From an uncultured delta proteobacterium (GTDB lineage: Bacteria > Desulfobacterota > Syntrophia > Syntrophales > UBA8958): a DNA stretch of 64,000 bases. The notes under the pieces are model-generated. The model saw nothing but the letters and a program-made list of their open reading frames with translations. It ran no database searches and was not told the origin of the DNA. Below, one piece after another: positions 49,156 to 57,036 of this stretch (position 1 is the first letter of the stretch; each line of letters opens with the position of its first letter). The DNA lies in assembly GCA_903885795.1 (NCBI GenBank), contig CAISJV010000078.1:1-64000 (forward strand), written 5' to 3'. A program made the translations under genes and the position numbers.

Positions 49156-50142
49156 TTACTGGTTTAAAAAGTTCATCATCGCTTCTGGATAACGTAAACC
49201 GGCGGCGATTCCCTTTGGGGCAATTTCATTTATATGCCTGATGTCCTCGATGGTCAAATGGATATTCAAGGCTTTAGTATTTTCTTCTAGGTAGCTCCGT
49301 TTTTTTGTGCCAAAGAGTGGAATGATATGTTCACCCTGCGCCAACAACCACGCCAAGGCGAGCTGTGATGGCTTGCAGCCTTTGCTGGATGCCATTTCTT
49401 CAATAAGCGCTACGAGCTCCAGATTCTTTTGGAAGTTTTCTCCTTGAAATCGGGGAGATAACCGCCGATAATCATCTTCGGAAAAATCTTCAAATTTCTT
49501 GATCTGACCTGTCAAGAAACCACGTCCCAAGGGACTATAGGCTACAAAGCCGATACCGAGTTCGATACAGGTTGCGAGGACTTCATCCTCCGGATCACGG
49601 GTCCACAAGGAATATTCACTTTGTAATGCCGTTATGGGATGGACAGCGTGCGCTCGCCGCAATGTTCCGGCATTGACCTCCGACAAGCCCAGGTATCGAA
49701 TCTTACCTTCCGTGATTAATTGTTCCATGGCAGAAACAGTTTCTTCTATCAGCGTGTTGGGATCGATACGATGTAAATAATAGAGGTCGATCATTTCGAC
49801 ACCGAGGCGTCTGAGGCTGTCTTCGCATGCTGATTTTACATATTCACGAGACCCGTTAAGACCACGGTGATGTGGGTCGGCGCTGCGCAAAATGCCAAAC
49901 TTGGTAGCAAGAATAATCTTGTCACGAATACCACGAATGGCTTTGCCAACCAATTCTTCATTTGTAAAAGGGCCATAAACATCGGAGGTATCAAAAAAGT
50001 TGATCCCCAACTCAAAAGCCCGATGTATTGTGGCAATCGATTCTTCATCGTCACGGCGCCCATAAAATTCCGACATCCCCATACAACCCAAGCCCATTGC
50101 CGATACCACAGGGCCAATTGCCCCTAACTGTCTATTCATCAT
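49156..50142 (-). CDS. Aldo/keto reductase
   Basis: 328 residues from the ATG at 50142 (GGGAGG 8 nt upstream). The TIM-barrel pattern and the catalytic tetrad are visible: Asp in [11 protein letters not shown] (about 50) with Tyr, Lys in IILATKFGI (about 82), His in [10 protein letters not shown] (about 125). NADPH-binding segments [14 protein letters not shown]-like ([16 protein letters not shown]) and [14 protein letters not shown] follow. It reduces carbonyls with NADPH; substrate unknown. Close to the AKR13-type (YghZ/IolS-like) group. Confidence 0.9.
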   Translation of the reverse strand: MMNRQLGAIGPVVSAMGLGCMGMSEFYGRRDDEESIATIHRAFELGINFFDTSDVYGPFTNEELVGKAIRGIRDKIILATKFGILRSADPHHRGLNGSREYVKSACEDSLRRLGVEMIDLYYLHRIDPNTLIEETVSAMEQLITEGKIRYLGLSEVNAGTLRRAHAVHPITALQSEYSLWTRDPEDEVLATCIELGIGFVAYSPLGRGFLTGQIKKFEDFSEDDYRRLSPRFQGENFQKNLELVALIEEMASSKGCKPSQLALAWLLAQGEHIIPLFGTKKRSYLEENTKALNIHLTIEDIRHINEIAPKGIAAGLRYPEAMMNFLNQ

Positions 50143-50441
50143 CAAAAATACCTCCCATGATCTGTCATTAAAAAAAGTGTGTTTGCCATGTAAGTCTTCA
50201 CCGTCTGAGGCTTATTTACTTCCATAACTTAATTTGATGTCCTGGATCCCTGCAACGACGAGAAATCAATCGATCAGGAAACTAACTGAAGGTAGCTCTC
50301 GCTTCGACATCCCGTTATTTATCGCAGCGAACGTCCGCTCAAAGAACAGCTTGAATTTCAATTTCTATTGACATATCTATCAACATAGTCATATCATTCA
50401 CGAAAATCAAGATAATTAAACAGTTGATGGAGACAACGATC
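50143..50441. other. Intergenic region without clear content
   Basis: About 300 bp between the aldo-keto reductase and the small ORFs. I see no gene on either strand and no obvious repeat or promoter. Confidence 0.4.
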
Positions 50442-50537
50442 ATGGACAAATCAGGCCTTATCGCAGCTCTAGACGCTAAACAGGCAACAAACATCATCAA
50501 TTTGATTTTAAAACGATTTCTGGATATAATGATATGA
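50442..50537 (+). CDS. 31-residue small ORF
   Basis: MDKSGLIAALDAKQATNIIN then LILKRFLDIMI, with GGAG before the ATG. Helical and amphipathic. It ends 13 bp before the next small ORF on the same strand; together they may be pieces of a decayed gene or two small regulators. No family recognised. Confidence 0.35.
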   Translation: MDKSGLIAALDAKQATNIINLILKRFLDIMI

Positions 50538-50550
50538 AGAAGGGAAGCCC

Positions 50551-50676
50551 ATGCGTCCTGGAGACATCGCCGAGAAAGCTGCAAGGGACAAATATGATGC
50601 CTCAAAGATCATTGATCAGATGAGGAAGGAAGGAAAAGTGGCGTCACCGAAGCGATGTTTCTACGCCCCGGTGTGA
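50551..50676 (+). CDS. 41-residue winged-helix-like fragment
   Basis: MRPGDIAEKAARDKYDASKI then IDQMRKEGKVASPKRCFYAP. The order (GDIAE, K..IDQM.KEGK..SPKRC.Y.P) looks like the recognition helix and wing of an archaeal/bacterial winged-helix regulator. AAGGGAAG precedes the ATG. Short for a complete regulator, so probably a fragment or a very small DNA-binding protein. Confidence 0.45.
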   Translation: MRPGDIAEKAARDKYDASKIIDQMRKEGKVASPKRCFYAPV

Positions 50677-50703
50677 GTTGATAACATTTCTGAGGAATTG
50701 GCA

Positions 50704-51348
50704 ATGAACTGGAAAAAATTCATTACAGAGAATTGGAAAATCATCGTTTTTCTGTTATTTGCGATGTTGGTTAAGGATAATGCGGTGTTTAGTCAAAGTG
50801 AAAAAATATCAGTTGAAAGTAATGGGTTAGTTCAAAAATCGTCATCTGGTTTCGATGTTGACAGAAAATCAGCCATCATTGCTGCGTTAAGAGAAGCCGT
50901 AGAGAAAGCTTGCGGGGTATCAATACAGAGCAAAACACAAGTTGAGGATTTTGTTGTGGTCAAAGATGTTATCAATACAGAATTATCCAATCGAAATAAT
51001 GAGTTGATAATGTCTGACTATCGCATAGTTTTTGAACCTAGAGGCTATACAAAAATCGATAATACCGATATGTTAGAAATCAAGCTGGAAGTTAATTTCA
51101 AGAAAAGAAATAAACCGAACTATGGAGTAGTCCCGTCAAAGAAGACGAAAATTAAACAGGAAGAGGACAACCCTCCTCAAGAAAACAATTCTCCTCCCTC
51201 TCAACAGATTCCTCGATCTGCAACTCCATCACAGCTCTACTGTTGTGATGTGTATGGAATTGCTCGATGTCCTATGGTTCTACCCGGACAGGTAGGCGCC
51301 TCATGCTTTTGCCCCGGGCAAGGGTGGGGTACTATTTGCGTAAAATAA
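50704..51348 (+). CDS. Secreted LPP20/FlgT-N-like protein
   Basis: 214 residues from the ATG at 50704 (GAGGA upstream). A signal-anchor (about 10-30, WKIIVFLLFAMLVKDNAVFS) precedes a domain (about 35-140) with RKSAIIAALREAVEKACGVS, IQSKTQVEDFVVV and SDYRIVFEPRGYTKI, the pattern of the LPP20/FlgT N-terminal fold. The last 75 residues are Pro/Ser-rich with a Cys-rich end (LYCCDVYGIARCPMV, ASCFCPGQGWGTICVK). It is exported; function unknown. Conserved Cys at the end may form disulfides. Confidence 0.65.
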   Translation: MNWKKFITENWKIIVFLLFAMLVKDNAVFSQSEKISVESNGLVQKSSSGFDVDRKSAIIAALREAVEKACGVSIQSKTQVEDFVVVKDVINTELSNRNNELIMSDYRIVFEPRGYTKIDNTDMLEIKLEVNFKKRNKPNYGVVPSKKTKIKQEEDNPPQENNSPPSQQIPRSATPSQLYCCDVYGIARCPMVLPGQVGASCFCPGQGWGTICVK

Positions 51349-51515
51349 GCAAACGCGGAATATAATTGATGGTCGTGATTGTCATATTGGTAATGTGAAC
51401 GCTCATATCTCCCACAATCGTCATGCTGGTCGCCATTTTGCCAGCTTGGACCATACGCAAAAGCGGCAGTGGCCAAAAGCATCACACTCACAAAAAAATA
51501 GGGGCAACAAGTCAT
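51237..51515 (-). CDS. Possible small secreted His/Tyr-rich peptide
   Basis: 92 codons from the ATG at 51515 (MTCCPYFFVSVMLLATAAFA looks like a signal peptide), then YGPSWQNGDQHDDCGRYERS and HYQYDNHDHQL, rich in Asp, His and Tyr. The 3' 110 bp overlap the preceding gene on the other strand, so the C-terminus is suspect. It may be a real small exported peptide or an antisense artefact. No clear ribosome site. Confidence 0.3.
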   Translation of the reverse strand: MTCCPYFFVSVMLLATAAFAYGPSWQNGDQHDDCGRYERSHYQYDNHDHQLYSAFAYFTQIVPHPCPGQKHEAPTCPGRTIGHRAIPYTSQQ

Positions 51516-51544
51516 TGTTGAAACTTGCAACCCCTTAATTTTTT

Positions 51545-51631
51545 TGGTGCCGGAGGACGGAATCGAACCGTCATGAAGTTGCCCTCGGGGGATTTTGAGT
51601 CCCCTGCGTCTACCAGTTTCACCACTCCGGC
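51545..51631 (-). tRNA. tRNA-Leu (CAA)
   Basis: 87-nt class II tRNA on the minus strand with encoded CCA. The acceptor stem starts GCCGGAG, the anticodon stem GGGGA/TCCCC encloses the loop CTCAAAA (anticodon CAA) and a long variable arm follows. It is complete. Confidence 0.93.
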
Positions 51632-51749
51632 TTGGCGGGGGATTATATAAGGGGGGGCTGAAATGTCAAGAAGAAATGACAAAAGAATAATTTGTCTTGA
51701 AAATAAAAGTTTGACCATATACTAAGGACGCCTTTTATGGAGTCATTCA

Positions 51750-52175
51750 ATGAGAATTATCGGGCTCGATTACGGTGAGAAACGGATCGGGGTTGCCGTA
51801 ACGGATGAAATGGGAATGATCGCCCAGCCTGCCGACGTAATCGTAAGGAAAAACAGGCAAAAGGATTTGGAATCCATTACTGCGCTTGTAAAAAAATATT
51901 GCCCGGAAAAGATTGTTATCGGCTATCCGGTCCGGCTGGACGGCGCCGAGGGCATTCAATGTCAAAAGGTGAACCGCTTTGCGGAGATCATTGCATCGCA
52001 CCTGAAGCTACCCGTCATCCGCTGGGACGAGGCATTTTCAACAAAGGAAGCGGAGGAAATCCTCATGCGTTCTCACATGAAACGAGAGAAAAGGAAGGAA
52101 GTCGTGGACAAACTTGCTGCCAGCATTATCCTTCAGGACTATCTGCAATCACTCCCTCCCCGGCAAACCGCTTAA
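51750..52175 (+). CDS. ruvX: YqgF/RuvX Holliday-junction resolvase-like nuclease
   Basis: 141 residues with an RNase-H-like fold: RIIGLDYGEKRIGVAVTDEM (metal Asp in LDYG), VIGYPVRLDGAEGIQ and IRWDEAFSTKEAEEIL (Asp of RWDEAFST). It processes pre-16S rRNA and may act on recombination intermediates. The mltG gene begins 12 bp after the stop, an arrangement common across bacteria. Confidence 0.92.
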   Translation: MRIIGLDYGEKRIGVAVTDEMGMIAQPADVIVRKNRQKDLESITALVKKYCPEKIVIGYPVRLDGAEGIQCQKVNRFAEIIASHLKLPVIRWDEAFSTKEAEEILMRSHMKREKRKEVVDKLAASIILQDYLQSLPPRQTA

Positions 52176-52187
52176 CTCGTATAAGCT

Positions 52188-53201
52188 ATGAAATTATTGC
52201 GCAATTTATACACTAAACCGACTATTTCATTCTTTCTCGGGTTGCTCATTTTGAGTAGTCTGGTTTTTGTCAACTTCGCCCGTCAACCCGTCGGACATTC
52301 ATCCGAAACGATCCTGGTCGAAATTCCCCGGGGGACAGGATTTGTGCAAATCATTGATATTCTCGACAATGCGGGCCTCGTTGAAAACAAGCCATTTTTT
52401 TATGCCCTGGCCATTATGAAAGGTGCGGCCAGACAGATCAAGGCCGGGGAATATGAACTTTCCGACGCAATGCCGCCTCTCGATATCATTGATAAACTGG
52501 TTAAGGGAGACACTAAGGTGTATAAGGTAACCATCCCTGAAGATTTTACAGTCCGGGAAATTGCCGCACGTCTGGCTGAATATGAATTAGTTCCTGAAAA
52601 AACATTCCTGAAGCTGGCCTTTGATCATGATTTCGTGAAGACCCTTAACATACCCGGGAAAACGATGGAAGGATACCTCTACCCGGAGACATACCTGCTT
52701 GACCGCTCCATGGGATCAAAAGAAATCATCCAGCTCATGAACCAGGAGTTTTGGAGAAGATTTACCCCGGACATGCGCCAGCGGGCGGCGGCAATGGGCA
52801 TGACCATCACGGAGGTCGTCACTCTTGCCTCCATCATTGGGAAAGAAACAGGGTTCAAGGATGAAAAGCCAATGGTTTCAGCGGTATTTCACAATCGTTT
52901 GAAAAAAGGAATGAAACTGCAAAGCGATCCTACCGCTGTCTACAATCTCGATGATTTTGACGGCAAAATAAGAAGAAGTCATCTATTAAGAAATACACCA
53001 CACAATACATACCGTAATAGTGGCCTGCCGCCGGGACCTATTGCCAACCCCGACATCAACTCACTAACGGCGGCCCTTTATCCGGCAAGAGTAAATTATC
53101 TGTATTTTGTAGCAAACAACAATGGATCCCACCAGTTTTCCTCAACCCTGATTGACCACCACCAAGCCGTTTCAAAGTATCAAATCCTAAGGAAAAAATA
53201 A
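52188..53201 (+). CDS. mltG: Endolytic murein transglycosylase MltG
   Basis: 337 residues: an N-terminal membrane anchor (about 9-28, ISFFLGLLILSSLVFVNFA), a LysM-like region (about 40-120) and the YceG catalytic part with VTLASIIGKETGFKDEKPMV (catalytic Glu in KE) and KLQSDPTAVYNL; SGLPPGPIANP is also characteristic. It cuts growing glycan strands and limits their length, so it fits beside the dcw cluster. Confidence 0.93.
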   Translation: MKLLRNLYTKPTISFFLGLLILSSLVFVNFARQPVGHSSETILVEIPRGTGFVQIIDILDNAGLVENKPFFYALAIMKGAARQIKAGEYELSDAMPPLDIIDKLVKGDTKVYKVTIPEDFTVREIAARLAEYELVPEKTFLKLAFDHDFVKTLNIPGKTMEGYLYPETYLLDRSMGSKEIIQLMNQEFWRRFTPDMRQRAAAMGMTITEVVTLASIIGKETGFKDEKPMVSAVFHNRLKKGMKLQSDPTAVYNLDDFDGKIRRSHLLRNTPHNTYRNSGLPPGPIANPDINSLTAALYPARVNYLYFVANNNGSHQFSSTLIDHHQAVSKYQILRKK

Positions 53202-53211
53202 TAAAATTTCC

Positions 53212-53241
53212 TTGACAAACCTTAGGCGCCTCATTTATAGT
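53212..53241 (+). promoter_or_regulatory. Promoter of the dcw cluster
   Basis: TTGACA (53212-53217) and TATAGT (53236-53241) spaced 18 bp, close to the sigma-70 consensus. It is just downstream of mltG and directly in front of the MraZ boxes, so the cluster start can be independent of ruvX-mltG. Confidence 0.75.
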
Positions 53242-53248
53242 GCACCAC

Positions 53249-53274
53249 GTGGAGCAAAGTGGAGTATTGTGGAG
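53249..53274 (+). promoter_or_regulatory. MraZ operator, three direct repeats
   Basis: GTGGAG occurs at 53249, 53259 and 53269, exactly 10 bp apart. MraZ is known to bind GTGG-type direct repeats in front of its own gene, with one octamer surface covering several repeats. The sites lie just downstream of the -10 box, consistent with repression of the dcw operon. Confidence 0.8.
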
Positions 53275-53285
53275 GGAGAGCGTCG

Positions 53286-53741
53286 ATGTCTGTATTCAGG
53301 GGACAATATTACCACACCATAGATGACAAGGGAAGAGTCATTTTCCCCTCTAAGCTAAGAGAGGTCTTTGCCGAAAAAAGCAACGGCCAGATGGTCATCA
53401 CCAAAATGAACGACTATCTCATGGTCTTTCCTCAAAATGAGTGGGAGATCATCGAGGAAAAGGTCTGGCACCAATCCATCCTTCGCAGGCAGGTCCGTGA
53501 TTTCCAACGTTTTTTCATGTCCAGCGCTGTAGATTGTATCATAGATAGCCAGGGGCGTGTCCTCGTCCCACCCAATCTTCGAGAATACGCTAAATTGGAA
53601 AAGGACATCGTCCTGGTCGGTATGCTCCGTAACGTCGAAATCTGGAACCGGGAACGTTTCGACGGCGAAATGAAGAGAATGGGCGATCAGAGCGATGATT
53701 CAGTCGACTTCATGGACTACATGGCAAACCTGGGAATTTGA
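53286..53741 (+). CDS. mraZ: MraZ, transcriptional regulator of the dcw cluster
   Basis: 151 residues from the ATG at 53286 (GGAGGGAGAG upstream). Two tandem AbrB-like SpoVT domains: [20 protein letters not shown] (about 3-22) and [20 protein letters not shown] (about 80-99), each with the DxKGR/DxQGR loop. It forms octamers that bind the repeat boxes in front of the gene and lower dcw expression. It is the first gene of the division cluster. Confidence 0.95.
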   Translation: MSVFRGQYYHTIDDKGRVIFPSKLREVFAEKSNGQMVITKMNDYLMVFPQNEWEIIEEKVWHQSILRRQVRDFQRFFMSSAVDCIIDSQGRVLVPPNLREYAKLEKDIVLVGMLRNVEIWNRERFDGEMKRMGDQSDDSVDFMDYMANLGI

Positions 53742-53755
53742 TAGGAAACCATGAA

Positions 53756-54691
53756 ATGCACTTTTTTCACAAACCGGCCCTGCTCAGAGAAGCCATTGCC
53801 TCCCTCAGTTGCAAGGCGGGAGGCGTCTATGTCGATGGGACCGTAGGCGGCGCTGGTCATGCAATTGGAATCCTTGAGGAAAGCGCACCGGATGGCTTGT
53901 TGATCGGCATCGACGCTGATGAAGACGCGCTCCAGGTCGCTGAAAAGCGATTAAACCCCTTCAGTGGCAGGGTTACTCTGGCAAGGGGGAATTTTGCCGA
54001 CATAGGCGATATCCTGGTTGGCCTGAATATTTACCATGTTGATGGCATCCTCCTCGATTTGGGGGTGTCGTCTCATCAGTTGGATGCAGGGGAGAGGGGA
54101 TTCAGTTTCTCGAAGGAGGCCCTTTTAGACATGCGAATGGACTTTCGTCAACAAACGAGCGCTCATACCCTCGTAAATACCCTCCCCGAATCCTCGTTGG
54201 CGAAGATCATCCGGGAATACGGTGAAGAAACCATGGCCAAAAGAATTGCCCGGACCATAGTTGCCGCGCGAAAATCAAAACATATCGAAACCACAACAGA
54301 ATTGGCGAGCATAATTTTGTCGGTAATCCCGAATAAACTCCATGGGCACCGGTTGCACCCGGCAACCAAGACATTCCAGGCCCTTCGTATCGCCGTCAAC
54401 AAGGAATTATCCAGCCTCCAGAGTGCCCTCGACGAAGGGATCGACCTGCTACGCAAGGGGGGCAGGTTTTCTGTCATTTCCTACCATTCCCTGGAGGACA
54501 GGATAGTAAAAACCTCTTTCCGTTCCTACGAAAATCCTTGCATTTGCCCACACGATATCCCTGTTTGCAATTGCCAGAGACAAGCGAAGGCCAAGGTTGT
54601 TTACCGCCGGCCCGTTACGCCGTCAGATGCAGAAATTTCTGATAATCCGAGGGCAAGAAGCGCCAAACTTCGTACCGCCGAGAGGACATGA
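53756..54691 (+). CDS. rsmH: 16S rRNA (cytosine1402-N4)-methyltransferase
   Basis: 311 residues from the ATG at 53756 (AGGAAA upstream). VYVDGTVGGAGHAIGILEES (motif I), IDADEDALQVAEKRL, GILLDLGVSSHQLDAGERGF and FSVISYHSLEDRIVKTSFRS are the conserved segments of RsmH (MraW). It methylates C1402 of 16S rRNA with S-adenosylmethionine. It is standard as the second gene in the cluster. The ftsL start lies 3 bp after the stop. Confidence 0.95.
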   Translation: MHFFHKPALLREAIASLSCKAGGVYVDGTVGGAGHAIGILEESAPDGLLIGIDADEDALQVAEKRLNPFSGRVTLARGNFADIGDILVGLNIYHVDGILLDLGVSSHQLDAGERGFSFSKEALLDMRMDFRQQTSAHTLVNTLPESSLAKIIREYGEETMAKRIARTIVAARKSKHIETTTELASIILSVIPNKLHGHRLHPATKTFQALRIAVNKELSSLQSALDEGIDLLRKGGRFSVISYHSLEDRIVKTSFRSYENPCICPHDIPVCNCQRQAKAKVVYRRPVTPSDAEISDNPRARSAKLRTAERT

Positions 54692-54694
54692 AAA

Positions 54695-55015
54695 ATGGCT
54701 GTTAGTGAAGCCCTGAAGGGAACTCTTCAAGAGGAACAAAAGAAAACCGGAGAGATTAAATATTCCATTTACATCGTAGCCGCCCTGGCGCTCATGTCCG
54801 TGCTCCTCTGCTACGTTGCTTCCCATATCCAGATGACGAAGCTTGAATACCAGATTGCCGAAGAAGTCGGCCGCAAAGAACGGTTGATGGACGAACAGAA
54901 AAAACTGAAGGTAGAGATTGCCACCTTAAAATCTCCACAACGCATCGCGGCAATTGCCAGGGAGAAGCTACAGATGACCCATCCTGACAAGGATCAGGTC
55001 ATCACGATTAAATAA
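54695..55015 (+). CDS. ftsL: Cell-division protein FtsL
   Basis: 106 residues: a single membrane segment (about 26-46, YIVAALALMSVLLCYVASHI) followed by a heptad-type coiled coil (about 48-85, MTKLEYQIAEEVGRKERLMD...KLKVEIATLKS) and a short end, the FtsL/DivIC layout. Called mostly by position between rsmH and ftsI plus topology; sequence conservation of FtsL is low. Confidence 0.85.
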   Translation: MAVSEALKGTLQEEQKKTGEIKYSIYIVAALALMSVLLCYVASHIQMTKLEYQIAEEVGRKERLMDEQKKLKVEIATLKSPQRIAAIAREKLQMTHPDKDQVITIK

Positions 55016-55032
55016 ATTTTGGCTTGGTATTG

Positions 55033-57027
55033 ATGATGCGGGAAGAAAAGAAATGGCTTAAGTTTCGAATTGTGACCTTACTGGTTTTTTTCCTGGTCCT
55101 GTTCATTGCCCTGATCACCCGCGCCTTTCAGTTACAGGTTCTCTCCGGCCAGACATTAAAGACGCTGGCAGCCAAACAGCACATCAAGACCCTTCAGATC
55201 CAGCCGGAGCGAGGTATCATTTTTGATCGCAATGGTGAAAAGCTTGCGGCCAGTGTGATGGCCGATTCGGTCTGCGCCGATCCTTCAAAAATAAGAAATC
55301 CCCAGGATGCGGCTGATAGAGTTGCCCCCCTGATCGGCCTTGACCGGGCGGCTATGATCAAGAAAATTTCCGGCACCAAGAATTTCTGCTGGCTGGCAAG
55401 AAGGATACCCCCAGAACAGGCCAGAAAAGTGGAAGCCTTAAATGTGGAAGGGGTCTTTCTGATCAAGGAGCCAAAGCGTTTTTACCCCAACGGAGAACTT
55501 GCCGGCCATCTTCTTGGTTTTGTAGGGCTTGATTCCACAGGGCTTGAAGGGCTTGAACTTAAATACGAGGATTACCTCAAGGGAGTTCCGGAAAAACTTG
55601 CCTGGGTTCGGGACGCCAAAGGGAAAAAACTCCAGCCCCAGCTCGAAAAGGCCGCGGTGGAACAGACATCCAGCTACCACTTGATCCTGACCATTGACAG
55701 CCGCATTCAGCACGTGGTGGAAACACAGTTGAAGGAAGCCGTAACCGATAAAGGAGCAAAAGGCGGTTACGCAATCGTCATGGATCCCCGGACGGGCGAA
55801 ATTCTCGCCCTGGCAAACGAACCGAGCTTTGATCCAAATTACTCCACCAGCGGCGGTCCCGCCACCGGGAAAAATAAGGCAATAACAGATAGCTACGATC
55901 CGGGCTCAACGTTCAAGCCATTTCTGGTCGCCGCAGCCCTCGAGGAGAAGACCGTTAAGGAAACGGACCGTATTTTCTGTGAGAATGGCAATTATGTGAT
56001 CGCAAACAAGGTTATCCATGAAGCCCAGAAGAAGCGGCACGGCACCTTGACTGTTCGTGAAATCATCAAATATTCCAGCAATATCGGATCTGCTAAGATT
56101 GCCGAACGTCTGGGGGGAGAGAAATTCTATTCCTATATCACCAAGTTCGGCTTTGGAAATAAGACAGGGATCGACCTAAACGGCGAGTCTACGGGTCTGC
56201 TCCGCCCCCATCAAAACTGGACACGAGTCGATCTCACCAGAATCGCCTTCGGGCAGGGGATATCCATTACCCCCATCCAGCTCATCACAGCCCTTTCCGC
56301 CATCGCCAATGATGGCATGCTGATGAAGCCTTATGTCATCAAAGGAATCGTTGACCGTAAAGGCCAGATCGTGAAGGAGTTTCGCCCAACGATGGTCAGA
56401 AAGGTCGTATCGCCGGCCACGGCAAAGCGTATCGCTTCCATAATGACGGATGTTGTGGGAGCGGAAGACGGCACCGGAAAAAGGGCCCGCATTGAAAATG
56501 TAAACGTCGCCGGCAAAACGGGCACCTCCCAGAAATTCGACTTCGCCCGCCATGTCTATTCATCGGAGCGGGTGAGGACCTCTTTCATGGGCTTCTTCCC
56601 GGCGGAAGCGCCCCAGATCGCCATCATCGTTGTTCTCGACGAACCCCAGCGGGACAAATGGGGAGGCGTCGCTTCAGCGCCGGTTTTTAAAAGAATTGGC
56701 GAACAGATTCTGAATAGTTACAAAACCGACATCCGGGAGCAGAATCCCATCGAGGAAAAAGGCATTGTCCCCAGGAAAGAGCCTGTACAGTTGGTATCCA
56801 CTGCCCCCGCGATTCCCCTTCCGGAAAGAATGGGAATCGAAGCGCAGGAAGCTGTAATGCCTGACTTCCGGGGGTTGACGATACGGGACGTTCTGAGAAA
56901 AGCGAAAGGAAAGAGTATCGAAATCAAGGTGGTGGGCAACGGCTGGGCAGTAGCCCAGGCACCCCTGCCGGGGGTTCCATTGAGCGCTTTCCGATCATGC
57001 ACCATTACCTTTCAAACGGGGCAATAA
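55033..57027 (+). CDS. ftsI: Septal peptidoglycan transpeptidase FtsI (PBP3)
   Basis: 664 residues: membrane anchor (about 10-30), PBP dimer domain (about 50-220) and transpeptidase (about 240-600) with SxxK in SYDPGSTFKPFLVAAAL (about 287-303), SSN in IKYSSNIG and KTG in AGKTGTSQKF. A PASTA domain is at the C-terminus (about 605-664: MPDFRGLTIRDVLRKAKGKS, AQAPLPGVPL), like SpoVD/PBP2x; this is not found in enterobacterial FtsI. It cross-links septal peptidoglycan. I chose 55033; 55036 is also possible. Confidence 0.93.
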   Translation: MMREEKKWLKFRIVTLLVFFLVLFIALITRAFQLQVLSGQTLKTLAAKQHIKTLQIQPERGIIFDRNGEKLAASVMADSVCADPSKIRNPQDAADRVAPLIGLDRAAMIKKISGTKNFCWLARRIPPEQARKVEALNVEGVFLIKEPKRFYPNGELAGHLLGFVGLDSTGLEGLELKYEDYLKGVPEKLAWVRDAKGKKLQPQLEKAAVEQTSSYHLILTIDSRIQHVVETQLKEAVTDKGAKGGYAIVMDPRTGEILALANEPSFDPNYSTSGGPATGKNKAITDSYDPGSTFKPFLVAAALEEKTVKETDRIFCENGNYVIANKVIHEAQKKRHGTLTVREIIKYSSNIGSAKIAERLGGEKFYSYITKFGFGNKTGIDLNGESTGLLRPHQNWTRVDLTRIAFGQGISITPIQLITALSAIANDGMLMKPYVIKGIVDRKGQIVKEFRPTMVRKVVSPATAKRIASIMTDVVGAEDGTGKRARIENVNVAGKTGTSQKFDFARHVYSSERVRTSFMGFFPAEAPQIAIIVVLDEPQRDKWGGVASAPVFKRIGEQILNSYKTDIREQNPIEEKGIVPRKEPVQLVSTAPAIPLPERMGIEAQEAVMPDFRGLTIRDVLRKAKGKSIEIKVVGNGWAVAQAPLPGVPLSAFRSCTITFQTGQ

Positions 57028-57036
57028 GGGGATAGC

